In this document: piece by piece, positions 17,191 through 24,879 of the stretch | Numbering within the stretch: position 1 is the first letter of the stretch | How the letters are laid out: every line of letters starts with the position of its first letter | NCBI RefSeq assembly: GCF_014859355.1 | Contig: NZ_JACUUJ010000004.1 | Span: 1 to 64,000, forward strand | Source: Yoonia sp. | Lineage (GTDB): Bacteria > Pseudomonadota > Alphaproteobacteria > Rhodobacterales > Rhodobacteraceae | DNA length: 64,000 nt | Reading direction: 5' to 3' | Notes under the pieces: model-generated | What the model was told of the DNA's origin: nothing | Seen by the model: the letters and a program-made list of their open reading frames with translations, nothing else | The model's database searches: none | Made by a program: the position numbers and the translations under genes

Positions 17191-18474
17191 TTACATACAG
17201 CCCGGCGTGATGTTGTTTTCCGCAGCAAATGCAGCGGAATCAGCGGCGATCAGCGGGTCGATCACCGATGCATCTGGCGTGATGAAACCGGTCAGCGGCA
17301 CCCAGACACGGTCAGCCGCATTCCACTGTTGCAAAAGCCCCTGACCAGACCCGCCATGGTTTTCGCAAGTGACCGCAAACTCTGGCCCGATGCCCGCCAT
17401 GCCCAGTTTTTCCATCCGGGCCTCGGTGATGTTCAGCGCCTCCATGCCGTCACGCACCATCGCAGGGGTCACAGCCGCGACGCCATGGATTTCCTGCGCA
17501 TTGGTAATCGCCTCGGCTGCCAGCATCGCAGCATACATCCCCCGCACATAAAGCACGGAACCAAGATTGCTGCCGTCACCGGCCGCATTGCCCGCATCAT
17601 GAACCTGCGCTTTGATTTCAGCCAGAACCGGATAATCTTGGACGGGGTTCATGTTCAGCGATTTGTAACCATTTGCCGCCATGCCCGCAGGTGTCACATC
17701 ATGTTCGGCTCCGGCCCACCAGTTCCCGATAAAGTTTTCCATCGGGAAACCGATATTCGCGGCTTCCTGCACGGCGACCTGGTTCATCACGCCCCAGCCC
17801 CACATTACAACGTAATCGGGACGTTCGCGGCGAATTTGCAGCCACTGCGATTTCTGCTCCTGACCGGGGTGGTCTACGGCAAGCTGGCTCAATGTGAACC
17901 CGTGTTTCGCGGCCAGGTCTTCCAGCGTGCGGATCGGCTCTTTGCCATAGGCAGAGTTGTGATAAATCAGCGCAATTTTCTTGCCGCTCAGATCACCGCC
18001 GTTTTCGTCCAGAAGGTAGTTGATGGCCACCGATGCCGCATCCCAATAGTTCGCAGGGTAGTTGAACACCCAGTTGAACACCTCGCCATTGGCCGCCGAT
18101 GTACGGCCATAGCCCATCGTGTGCAGCGGGATGCCATCCGCGGTGGCCTTGGGGATCAACTGATAGGTGATGCCAGTGGACAGCGGTTGATAGATCAACG
18201 CACCTTCACCCTTGGTCGCCTCATAGCATTCCACGCCACGTTCGGTGTTATAGGCGGTTTCACATTCGATCACGCGCACAGGTTCACCGCCGATGCCGCC
18301 ATCACGCGCATTCAGCAAGGCAAAGTAATCCTGGTAACCATCCGAAAACGGTGCGCCGCCTGCCGCATAGGGGCCGGTCCGATAGCTTAGGTCAGGAATG
18401 ACCAGTTCGGCCATCGCAGGTCCGGCGGCCATTGCCCCGGCCAGGGCCATTGCGGCCAGTGTTTTCAGTGTCAT
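17191..18474 (-). CDS. livK: Periplasmic substrate-binding protein of a liv-type transporter
   Basis: 427 residues with a signal peptide (AMAAGPAMA, about residue 22). It has the two-lobed type I periplasmic binding fold (YRTGPYAAGGAPFSDGYQDYFALLNARDGGIGG near the N-terminus; KIALIYHNSAYGKEP; PDYVVMWGWGVMNQVAVQEA). This long form matches branched-chain-amino-acid/urea-type binding proteins. Followed by an attenuator before livF, which fits a binding protein that is made in excess over the ATPase. Substrate unknown; the CoA ligases at both ends of the cluster suggest a carboxylic acid. Confidence 0.92.
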   Translation of the reverse strand: MTLKTLAAMALAGAMAAGPAMAELVIPDLSYRTGPYAAGGAPFSDGYQDYFALLNARDGGIGGEPVRVIECETAYNTERGVECYEATKGEGALIYQPLSTGITYQLIPKATADGIPLHTMGYGRTSAANGEVFNWVFNYPANYWDAASVAINYLLDENGGDLSGKKIALIYHNSAYGKEPIRTLEDLAAKHGFTLSQLAVDHPGQEQKSQWLQIRRERPDYVVMWGWGVMNQVAVQEAANIGFPMENFIGNWWAGAEHDVTPAGMAANGYKSLNMNPVQDYPVLAEIKAQVHDAGNAAGDGSNLGSVLYVRGMYAAMLAAEAITNAQEIHGVAAVTPAMVRDGMEALNITEARMEKLGMAGIGPEFAVTCENHGGSGQGLLQQWNAADRVWVPLTGFITPDASVIDPLIAADSAAFAAENNITPGCM

Positions 18475-18534
18475 CGGTTCTTTCCTCCCATTGGTTGATC
18501 CGATTGTAGGCCGGGGTTTACCCCGACTCGTTTC

Positions 18535-19611
18535 TTAATAAGGAAACGGCCAAAGCCGCAGCTTTTCTTTCGTCAGGCGCCACAGTTGCGCCAACCCGTG
18601 CGGTTCCTTGATCAGAAAGAACATGATCAACGCCCCCACGATGACCAGCTGCAAATGTGCCACCAGATCAGTGGGCCAGCCCAGCAGATCAACGCCAATC
18701 ACCTTAAGTGCGACAGGCAGCAGCACCAGAAACGCCGCACCCGCAAAGCTGCCAAAGATCGACCCAAGCCCGCCGATGATCACCATGAACAGCACCAGAA
18801 ACGATTTCTGGATACCGAATGCCTCGCCCACTTCGACGGCGCCCAGATAGACGGCAAAGAACAGCGCCCCCGCGATCCCGATGAAAAACGACGACACCGC
18901 AAAGGCCGTCAGCTTGGCCTTGAGCGGGTTCACCCCGATAATCTCGGCCGCAATATCCATATCGCGGATCGCCATCCACGACCGGCCAATCGTCCCGCGC
19001 GTCAGGTTACGCGCGATCAACGCACAAACGGTCAGGAACACCAGACAAATCAGGTATTTCGCTGGTGCCGCCGTATTCGCTCCGGTCACGGCAAAACCGC
19101 CGACAAACCGTTCAGGCGCACTGATCTGCCCCGATGCGGAATAGTTGTAGAACCACGGCACCTTGTTGAATAACCAGATCAGGAAAAATTGCGCCGCCAG
19201 CGTCGCCACCGCGAGATAAAACCCCTTGATCCGCAGCGATGGCAGGCCAAATGCCGCCCCCACCACCGCCGTGATGCCGCCCGCAAGGATCACATGAATG
19301 ATGATCGACACATCGGGAAAGCTGGTCATCAGCTTGTAACAGGCATAGGCCCCCACCGCCATGAACCCCCCCGTGCCCAAGCTGACCTGCCCGCAATATC
19401 CCGTCAGGATATTCAGCCCGATGGCCGCAATCGCGTAGATCAGAAAGGGCACAAAAATCGCATTGGCCCAGTAATCATTGATCATAAACGGGATCACGCC
19501 AAAGGCGATGGCCATGATCACCCAGAACCCGATGCGATCAAACCTGATCGGAAAGGTCTGGCTGTCGGCCTCATAGGATGTCTTGAAGTCACCCGCTTCA
19601 CGATAAAGCAT
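18535..19611 (-). CDS. livM: Branched-chain amino acid-type permease LivM
   Basis: 358-residue integral membrane permease with about 10 hydrophobic helices and the family motifs LNILTGYCGQVSLGTGGFMAVGAYA and WMAIRDMDIAAEIIGVN (the cytoplasmic EAA-like loop). It forms a heterodimer with LivH. I start at ATG 19611 (MLYREAGDFKTSYE), with GGAGG seven bases before, not at the TTG one codon upstream. Confidence 0.93.
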   Translation of the reverse strand: MLYREAGDFKTSYEADSQTFPIRFDRIGFWVIMAIAFGVIPFMINDYWANAIFVPFLIYAIAAIGLNILTGYCGQVSLGTGGFMAVGAYACYKLMTSFPDVSIIIHVILAGGITAVVGAAFGLPSLRIKGFYLAVATLAAQFFLIWLFNKVPWFYNYSASGQISAPERFVGGFAVTGANTAAPAKYLICLVFLTVCALIARNLTRGTIGRSWMAIRDMDIAAEIIGVNPLKAKLTAFAVSSFFIGIAGALFFAVYLGAVEVGEAFGIQKSFLVLFMVIIGGLGSIFGSFAGAAFLVLLPVALKVIGVDLLGWPTDLVAHLQLVIVGALIMFFLIKEPHGLAQLWRLTKEKLRLWPFPY

Positions 19612-19658
19612 CAAAAATCCTCCGTTGCATCATACGACCATCAGAGGCGGAAATACCA

Positions 19659-20657
19659 TCACACACGTTCAATGATCTTCTCCCCGAACAGGCCCTGCGG
19701 GCGGAACACCAGAAAAATCAGCGCTAGCATATAGGCAAACCAGTTTTCCGTCGCGCCACCCAGAAACGGCGCACCGATGGTATATTCGAACAGCTTTTCA
19801 CCCACCCCGATGATCAGCCCGCCCACAATGGCCCCGGGGATCGAGGTAAAGCCGCCCAGCATCAACACCGGCAAAGCCTTGAGCGCGATCAGCGACAGCG
19901 AAAACTGCACGCCCGATTTCGCGCCCCACATGATACCGGCCACCAATGCCACCAGCCCGGCCAACGACCACACCAGCACCCAGATAAAGTTGAGCGAAAT
20001 CCCCACGCTCAATGCCGCCTGATGGTCATCGGCCACCGCCCGCATCGCGCGCCCCTGCTTGGTATATTGGGCAAAGATGATCAAACAGATCACCAGCACC
20101 GCCGCCACAACCGTTGCCACCATGTCCAGCTTGTCGATGAAGAACCCGTAAAAATCAGCGCCACCGAACCCCGATGTCAGATCCTCGACCCAGATAGACC
20201 CGCCCTGCGGCAGCCCCAGCGCCAGCGTCTTGATGTCCGACCCCCACATCAGATCACCGACCCCTTCCAGGAAATAGGCCAAACCAATGGTTGCCATGAA
20301 CAAGATGATCGGCGCCTGCCCCACCAGATGCCGGAACACGAATTGCTGCACCGCCCATGCAAAGACAATCATCACCACCAATGTCAGCAAGATCGCCAGC
20401 AGCGCGGGCACCTCCCATCCGAAATTGTGGATGTTCGTGCCAAAAACAGCATTGATCAAATGGCTGAACGGCACCTGCCCTTCCATGATCCCCACCAGCG
20501 TCAGCGCCGCGAACAGCGCCATCACACCCTGGGCAAAATTGAAAATCCCCGACGCCTTGAAGATCAGCACAAACCCCAACGCCACCAGCGCATAAAGCAC
20601 ACCCGCCATCATGCCGTTGATGACAACCTCGATGCCGTAAAGAAAATCAGCAGACAT
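19659..20657 (-). CDS. livH: Branched-chain amino acid-type permease LivH
   Basis: 332 residues, eight or more membrane helices, with the LivH motifs FGVILFMATIGL-like APIILFMATIGLAYFLEG and GRAMRAVADDHQAALSVGI (cytoplasmic coupling loop). Partner of LivM in the liv complex. Follows livG by 14 bases and precedes livM by about 47, so all are one transcript. The C-terminal FRPQGLFGEKIIERV is the usual end. Confidence 0.93.
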   Translation of the reverse strand: MSADFLYGIEVVINGMMAGVLYALVALGFVLIFKASGIFNFAQGVMALFAALTLVGIMEGQVPFSHLINAVFGTNIHNFGWEVPALLAILLTLVVMIVFAWAVQQFVFRHLVGQAPIILFMATIGLAYFLEGVGDLMWGSDIKTLALGLPQGGSIWVEDLTSGFGGADFYGFFIDKLDMVATVVAAVLVICLIIFAQYTKQGRAMRAVADDHQAALSVGISLNFIWVLVWSLAGLVALVAGIMWGAKSGVQFSLSLIALKALPVLMLGGFTSIPGAIVGGLIIGVGEKLFEYTIGAPFLGGATENWFAYMLALIFLVFRPQGLFGEKIIERV

Positions 20658-20671
20658 CGGTCATACCTCGC

Positions 20672-21490
20672 TTAATCATGGGCCACCCCCAGATAGGCAT
20701 CAATCACCTCTTGGTTGCCGCGCACCTCGTCCGGCGTGCCATCCCCGATCTTGCGCCCGTAATCCATCACGACAACACGGTCGCTGATATCCATCACCAC
20801 CCCCATGTCATGTTCTATCAGCGCAATCGTGGTGCCAAATTCATCGTTCACATCCAGAATAAAGCGGCTCATGTCCTCTTTTTCCTCGACGTTCATGCCG
20901 GCCATGGGTTCGTCCAGCAGCAACAGCTTGGGTTCAGCCGCCAGCGCCCGCGCCAGTTCGACACGCTTCTTCAACCCATAGGGCAAGCGGCCAACGGGTG
21001 TCTTGCGAATCGCCTGAATTTCCAGAAAGTCGATGATGCGCTCTACCACTTCGCGGTTCGCCACCTCCTCGGCCTGCGCCCGCCCATACCAGAGCGCCTG
21101 TGACAGCATCCCCGTCTTCATATGGGTCAAACGACCGGTCATGATGTTATCCAGCACGGTCATCCCTTCGAACAAGGCGATATTCTGAAACGTCCGGGCA
21201 ATCCCTAACCGGGCCACCTGATAGGGCTTCATCGCAGCACGCTTTTCCCCGCGAAACCAGACCTCGCCCTCTTGCGGATGATAAAATCCCGAAATGACAT
21301 TCAGCATGGATGATTTGCCCGCACCATTCGGCCCGATGATCGCCCGAATTTCCCCCTCGCGGATATCAAAGGAAATATTCTTGATCGCCTCGACCCCACC
21401 AAACCGCAGGGTGATGCCGCGCATGTCCATCAGCACACCACCAATGGTGCGGCCATCGGCGGTCACATAAGGCTCAACACTGTCCAGCAT
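20672..21490 (-). CDS. livG: Branched-chain amino acid-type ABC transporter ATPase LivG
   Basis: 272 residues. Walker A GPNGAGKSS, Q-loop, signature/D-loop LPYGLKKRVELARALAAEPKLLLLDEPMAGMN, and the LivG-type NVISGFYHP. I start at ATG 21490 (MLDSVEPYV), which has AAGGAGGG before it; a TTG 24 bases upstream would lie in repeat B. The repeat's GATGAAGGAGGG therefore provides the ribosome-binding site. Works with LivF as heterodimeric motor of the transporter. Confidence 0.93.
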   Translation of the reverse strand: MLDSVEPYVTADGRTIGGVLMDMRGITLRFGGVEAIKNISFDIREGEIRAIIGPNGAGKSSMLNVISGFYHPQEGEVWFRGEKRAAMKPYQVARLGIARTFQNIALFEGMTVLDNIMTGRLTHMKTGMLSQALWYGRAQAEEVANREVVERIIDFLEIQAIRKTPVGRLPYGLKKRVELARALAAEPKLLLLDEPMAGMNVEEKEDMSRFILDVNDEFGTTIALIEHDMGVVMDISDRVVVMDYGRKIGDGTPDEVRGNQEVIDAYLGVAHD

Positions 21491-21499
21491 GCGACCCTC

Positions 21500-21530
21500 C
21501 TTCATCTTGGCCAAAAAACTCCCGCCGGAG
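21500..21530 (-). repeat. Hairpin/U-tract/CCAAGATGAAG element, copy B
   Basis: Minus strand: CCTCCGGCGGGAG then T6, then GGCCAAGATGAAG (21500-21521 carries the conserved part), running straight into the livG ribosome-binding site. Sequence of the 22-base tail is identical to copy A. Confidence 0.85.
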
Positions 21531-21577
21531 GCAACGGGATGGCGGGCGGGGCGATAGCGAAGCTGAGCGCCGCACCG

Positions 21578-23533
21578 TCATTCCGCCGCCACCTGCCGCG
21601 TCGGGGCCACAATCGCATCCCGCAGATCCAGCGTTGCCTTGATCTTGCCTTTGCGGCCATCCTCATAGGTCACTTCGGTCTCCGTATAAATTTCGTCCTT
21701 GCCGCCATACAGCGCGGCAATCAGATCAGCGTATTTCTCTTCCACCGTCCGGCGGCGCACCTTGCGGGTGCGGGTAATCTCGCCATCGTCAGGGTCCAAT
21801 TCCTTGTGCAGCACAAGGAAACGGTGCACCTGGCAGCCCGCCAGCATCGGATCGGCAGCGACTGATTTATTCACTTCCGCCACGTGGTCGGAAATCTGCG
21901 CCAGGACCTGCGGGTGCTGCGACAATTCCTGATAGCTGGAATAGGCGATATTGTTGCGCTCGGCCCAGTTGCCCACCGCCGTCAAGTCGATGTTGACAAA
22001 CGCTACGCAAAAATCGCGCCCTGCGCCGAACACCACCGCTTCAAGGATATTCGGATAGAATTTCAGCTTGTTTTCAACGTATTTCGGCGCGAATAGTCTG
22101 CCATCGGCCATCTTGCCCACATCCTTGGCGCGGTCGATAATCCGCAAATGGCCGCTGCCTTCCTCGATGAAACCAGCATCGCCCGTGGCAACCCAGCCTT
22201 CGGCGTCCTTGGTGTCTGCCGTGCTTTCGGCGTTCTTGTAATACGCGACGAAAACCCCGGGCGAGCGATAGAACACCTCGCCATTCTCGGCGATTTTCAG
22301 TTCCACCCCCGGTGACGGCACGCCCACGGTATCGCTGCGCACCTCGCCATCGGGTTGCTGGGTGATGAACACCGTCGCTTCGGTCTGGCCGTAAAGCTGT
22401 TTGAGATTGATGCCCAGCGCGCGGTAGAAATCGAAAATCTCGGGGCCAATCGCCTCGCCTGCCGTATACCCCACGCGGACACGGCTTAGCCCCAGCGTAT
22501 TTTTCAGCGGGCCATAGACCAGCAAATTGCCCAACCAATACCGGAACCTGTCCACCCCGCTGACCGGCTTGCCATCCAATATCGCGGGGCCGACACGGCG
22601 CGCCACGGCCATGAAATGATCAAACAACCATTTCTTGATCCGGCCCGCATCCTCCATCCGGATCATGACGGTGGTCAGCTGGTTTTCGAACACCCGTGGC
22701 GGCGCAAAGAAATAGGTCGGCCCGATCTCGCGCAAATCGGTCATCATCGTGTCGGGGCTTTCGGGGCAGTTCACGCAGAATCCCGTCCACATCGCCTGCC
22801 CGATAGAAAAGATGAAATCGCCAACCCAGGCCATCGGCAGATAGGCCAGCACTTCGTCGCCCGCTTTCAGGTGATCGAATTCAGCAGAGTTTTTAGAGGT
22901 CTCGATCACGTTGCGGTTGGACAGCACCACGCCTTTGGGGCGCCCTGTGGTGCCGGATGTATACAGCATCACGCAAGTGTCGTCATAGCTGCGCGCGGCG
23001 CTACGTCCCTCGACATCGGCGATCCTGCCTGATTTGCGCCCGGCTGCCTGCACATCGGCATAACTGGTCATATGGGAATGGTCGTATTTGCGCAGACCGC
23101 GCCCGTCCAGATAGATGATATGTTCCAGCGCATGCAGACTGGCGCGCACATCGGCAATCTTGTCCACCTGTTCCTGATCACCCACAACGGCAAACCGCGC
23201 GCCGCAGTGATCCATCGCATAGGCGACTTCCTCGGCGGCGGCATCCTGATACAGCGGCACCGGAACGCAGCCGATCCGCTGCGCCGCGACCATCGCCCAA
23301 TACAGCGCGGGGCGGTTGCGCCCGACAATGGCAATGTGGTCACCCACATCCGCGCCCATCGTCAGCAGCCCCGTGGCCAGCGCGTCGATTTCGGCGGCGG
23401 CCTCGGTCCATGTCCAGCTTTGCCAGATCCCGAATTCTTTTTCGCGGTAGGCGGTTTTTGTGCCATGCCGCGCCACGTTCCGGGCCAGAAGGTCCGGAAT
23501 GGACTTGATTCCGCTGCTGGCGGTCTCGTTCAT
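21578..23533 (-). CDS. Long-chain acyl-CoA synthetase-like AMP-binding protein
   Basis: 651-residue ANL enzyme that activates a carboxylic acid to acyl-CoA. AMP-binding motif CVMLYTSGTTGRPKGVV, gate and adenine motifs LKQLYGQTEA, A8 region GDAGFIEEGSGHLRIIDRAKD. Length fits bacterial fadD-like long forms. It heads the minus-strand cluster with the liv transporter and a second CoA ligase (PaaK-like), so import and activation of an acid is the likely theme. GGAGGATCATTGCGATG gives the start. Confidence 0.92.
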   Translation of the reverse strand: MNETASSGIKSIPDLLARNVARHGTKTAYREKEFGIWQSWTWTEAAAEIDALATGLLTMGADVGDHIAIVGRNRPALYWAMVAAQRIGCVPVPLYQDAAAEEVAYAMDHCGARFAVVGDQEQVDKIADVRASLHALEHIIYLDGRGLRKYDHSHMTSYADVQAAGRKSGRIADVEGRSAARSYDDTCVMLYTSGTTGRPKGVVLSNRNVIETSKNSAEFDHLKAGDEVLAYLPMAWVGDFIFSIGQAMWTGFCVNCPESPDTMMTDLREIGPTYFFAPPRVFENQLTTVMIRMEDAGRIKKWLFDHFMAVARRVGPAILDGKPVSGVDRFRYWLGNLLVYGPLKNTLGLSRVRVGYTAGEAIGPEIFDFYRALGINLKQLYGQTEATVFITQQPDGEVRSDTVGVPSPGVELKIAENGEVFYRSPGVFVAYYKNAESTADTKDAEGWVATGDAGFIEEGSGHLRIIDRAKDVGKMADGRLFAPKYVENKLKFYPNILEAVVFGAGRDFCVAFVNIDLTAVGNWAERNNIAYSSYQELSQHPQVLAQISDHVAEVNKSVAADPMLAGCQVHRFLVLHKELDPDDGEITRTRKVRRRTVEEKYADLIAALYGGKDEIYTETEVTYEDGRKGKIKATLDLRDAIVAPTRQVAAE

Positions 23534-23781
23534 CGCAATGATCCTCCCTCACTGACGTTACGCCAGCGCCGGGGCGAGTCGCCTCCTCGCGATCCACCCC
23601 TTTACGGTATACTGTGGGCAAGCCCCCGATCCGTCAAATCATTTTTTGAACAAGCGTTCAGTTAACTGGGCTGGTAACGTCAAGGCCGCCGTTGCCAAGC
23701 GTTCGCTTTAAACCCAGAGTTGTCGTTAGACTTACCTTAGCTTGACCGCTAGCATCACTCCAACGAAAACGAGGAGACACG

Positions 23782-24578
23782 ATGAAAGGTAGATTTTTGG
23801 ATGGCTTGGCGCTGGGCTTGCTTCTAGGATTCGCCATTAGCACAGGATCACTTTGGCTAATTGACAGCACGCAGGGTGTGGTCCGCGAATCTTTCTACGA
23901 CCACCTTACACACTTCTTCACTCTGACCGCAGCTGGCCTCGCGCTATGGGGAGTCTCTCGTCAAATCCAAAGCAATGTTGAACTCGCGGAGCATCATCGG
24001 AAAGCGAAACTAGATGCGGCTCGCAGCAGTCTACCGATCGTGCTCTCGAATATTCACGAAATGTCTGAAGCGCGGTGCGATGCTATTTCGCGGGGCAACA
24101 AGACGCGACCTGAAGACAAACACTGGGAAATCACGGATTTTGAACTCTCTACTTTACGCTCTTGTATCGAACACGCTGAAGGTATCGAGAAGGATTTGAT
24201 GCAGCAAATCATACGAGTTATCAAGTGCTCATTGCTCGTTGGAGAGGGTTGGAATTGACCGATCTGTTCTCCTCAGAAGTTTTGGCTGAAGGCGATCATC
24301 GACTTCTGGCCCGCCGAGAGCAGTTCAATGCAATGCTAAATTGGATCACCTTGAGGACAATAAGTGACGCGCTGTTTGACTATTCAAGAGGTAAGGACTC
24401 AAACCCTGACAGAGACGCGATGAAAAAATCTATCTTCTTCACGCTTAAACATATTGGGTGCGGCGGTTCCGTTGGCGACGGTGGTTGGCTTCTGGAGAAC
24501 AATGCTAACTACTCAGGTTTTCTAAAACGCAGCATGGAAAGCAACCATGTTGCCTTTATCGACGACGACTGGAAGTGA
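23782..24578 (+). pseudogene. Frameshifted membrane protein of unknown function
   Basis: Two overlapping frames read as one protein. The first (23782-24258) begins MKGRFLDGLALGLLLGFAIS with one or two membrane helices (about 8-32, 48-65); the second (in frame from about 24213 to 24578) continues with YQVLIARWRGLELTDLFSSE. At about 24215-24221 frame 1 reads ...QQIIRV-IKC and frame 3 reads Y-QVLIARW, so adding one base would restore a smooth join (QQIIRV|YQVLIARW). I therefore call a one-base deletion or a sequencing error. Base composition is less GC-rich than neighbours. Function not recognised. Confidence 0.6.
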
Positions 24579-24879
24579 AAGATGGTTCCTTTCATACGAC
24601 ACTTTGCTTGCGCCACCGGATTGGGAATCATGATTCTATAGGCTTAGCAGTCACACGGAATCTATGAGCGGAACACGCACCGAACGCATCATCAACAGAC
24701 TTTCGATTTACTTTCGTCCGGTCAGCACGCACCGGAGGACACGGATTTGTCTGCTGATTGTTGAGTGGTATCGTTTCTATAGGAGCAAGATCAAGTTCGA
24801 AGGCGCGAACGAACAAGCTCACTTGCGTCAGCATTACGCAAATCCGTTCCGCAAATCGACAGCAGCCGTCCCCCTTCCA
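24579..24879. other. Stretch without recognisable gene
   Basis: Between the frameshifted gene and fdhF. No gene with codon bias or ribosome-binding site is seen on either strand, no clear terminator, no repeat ends. Composition is as AT-rich as the frameshifted gene, so it may be part of the same acquired patch. Confidence 0.5.

Noticed and set aside
24225-24578. Independent gene with GTG start
   Set aside because: Frame opens well before the GTG and joins the preceding frame at a plausible one-base break; better explained as one frameshifted gene.
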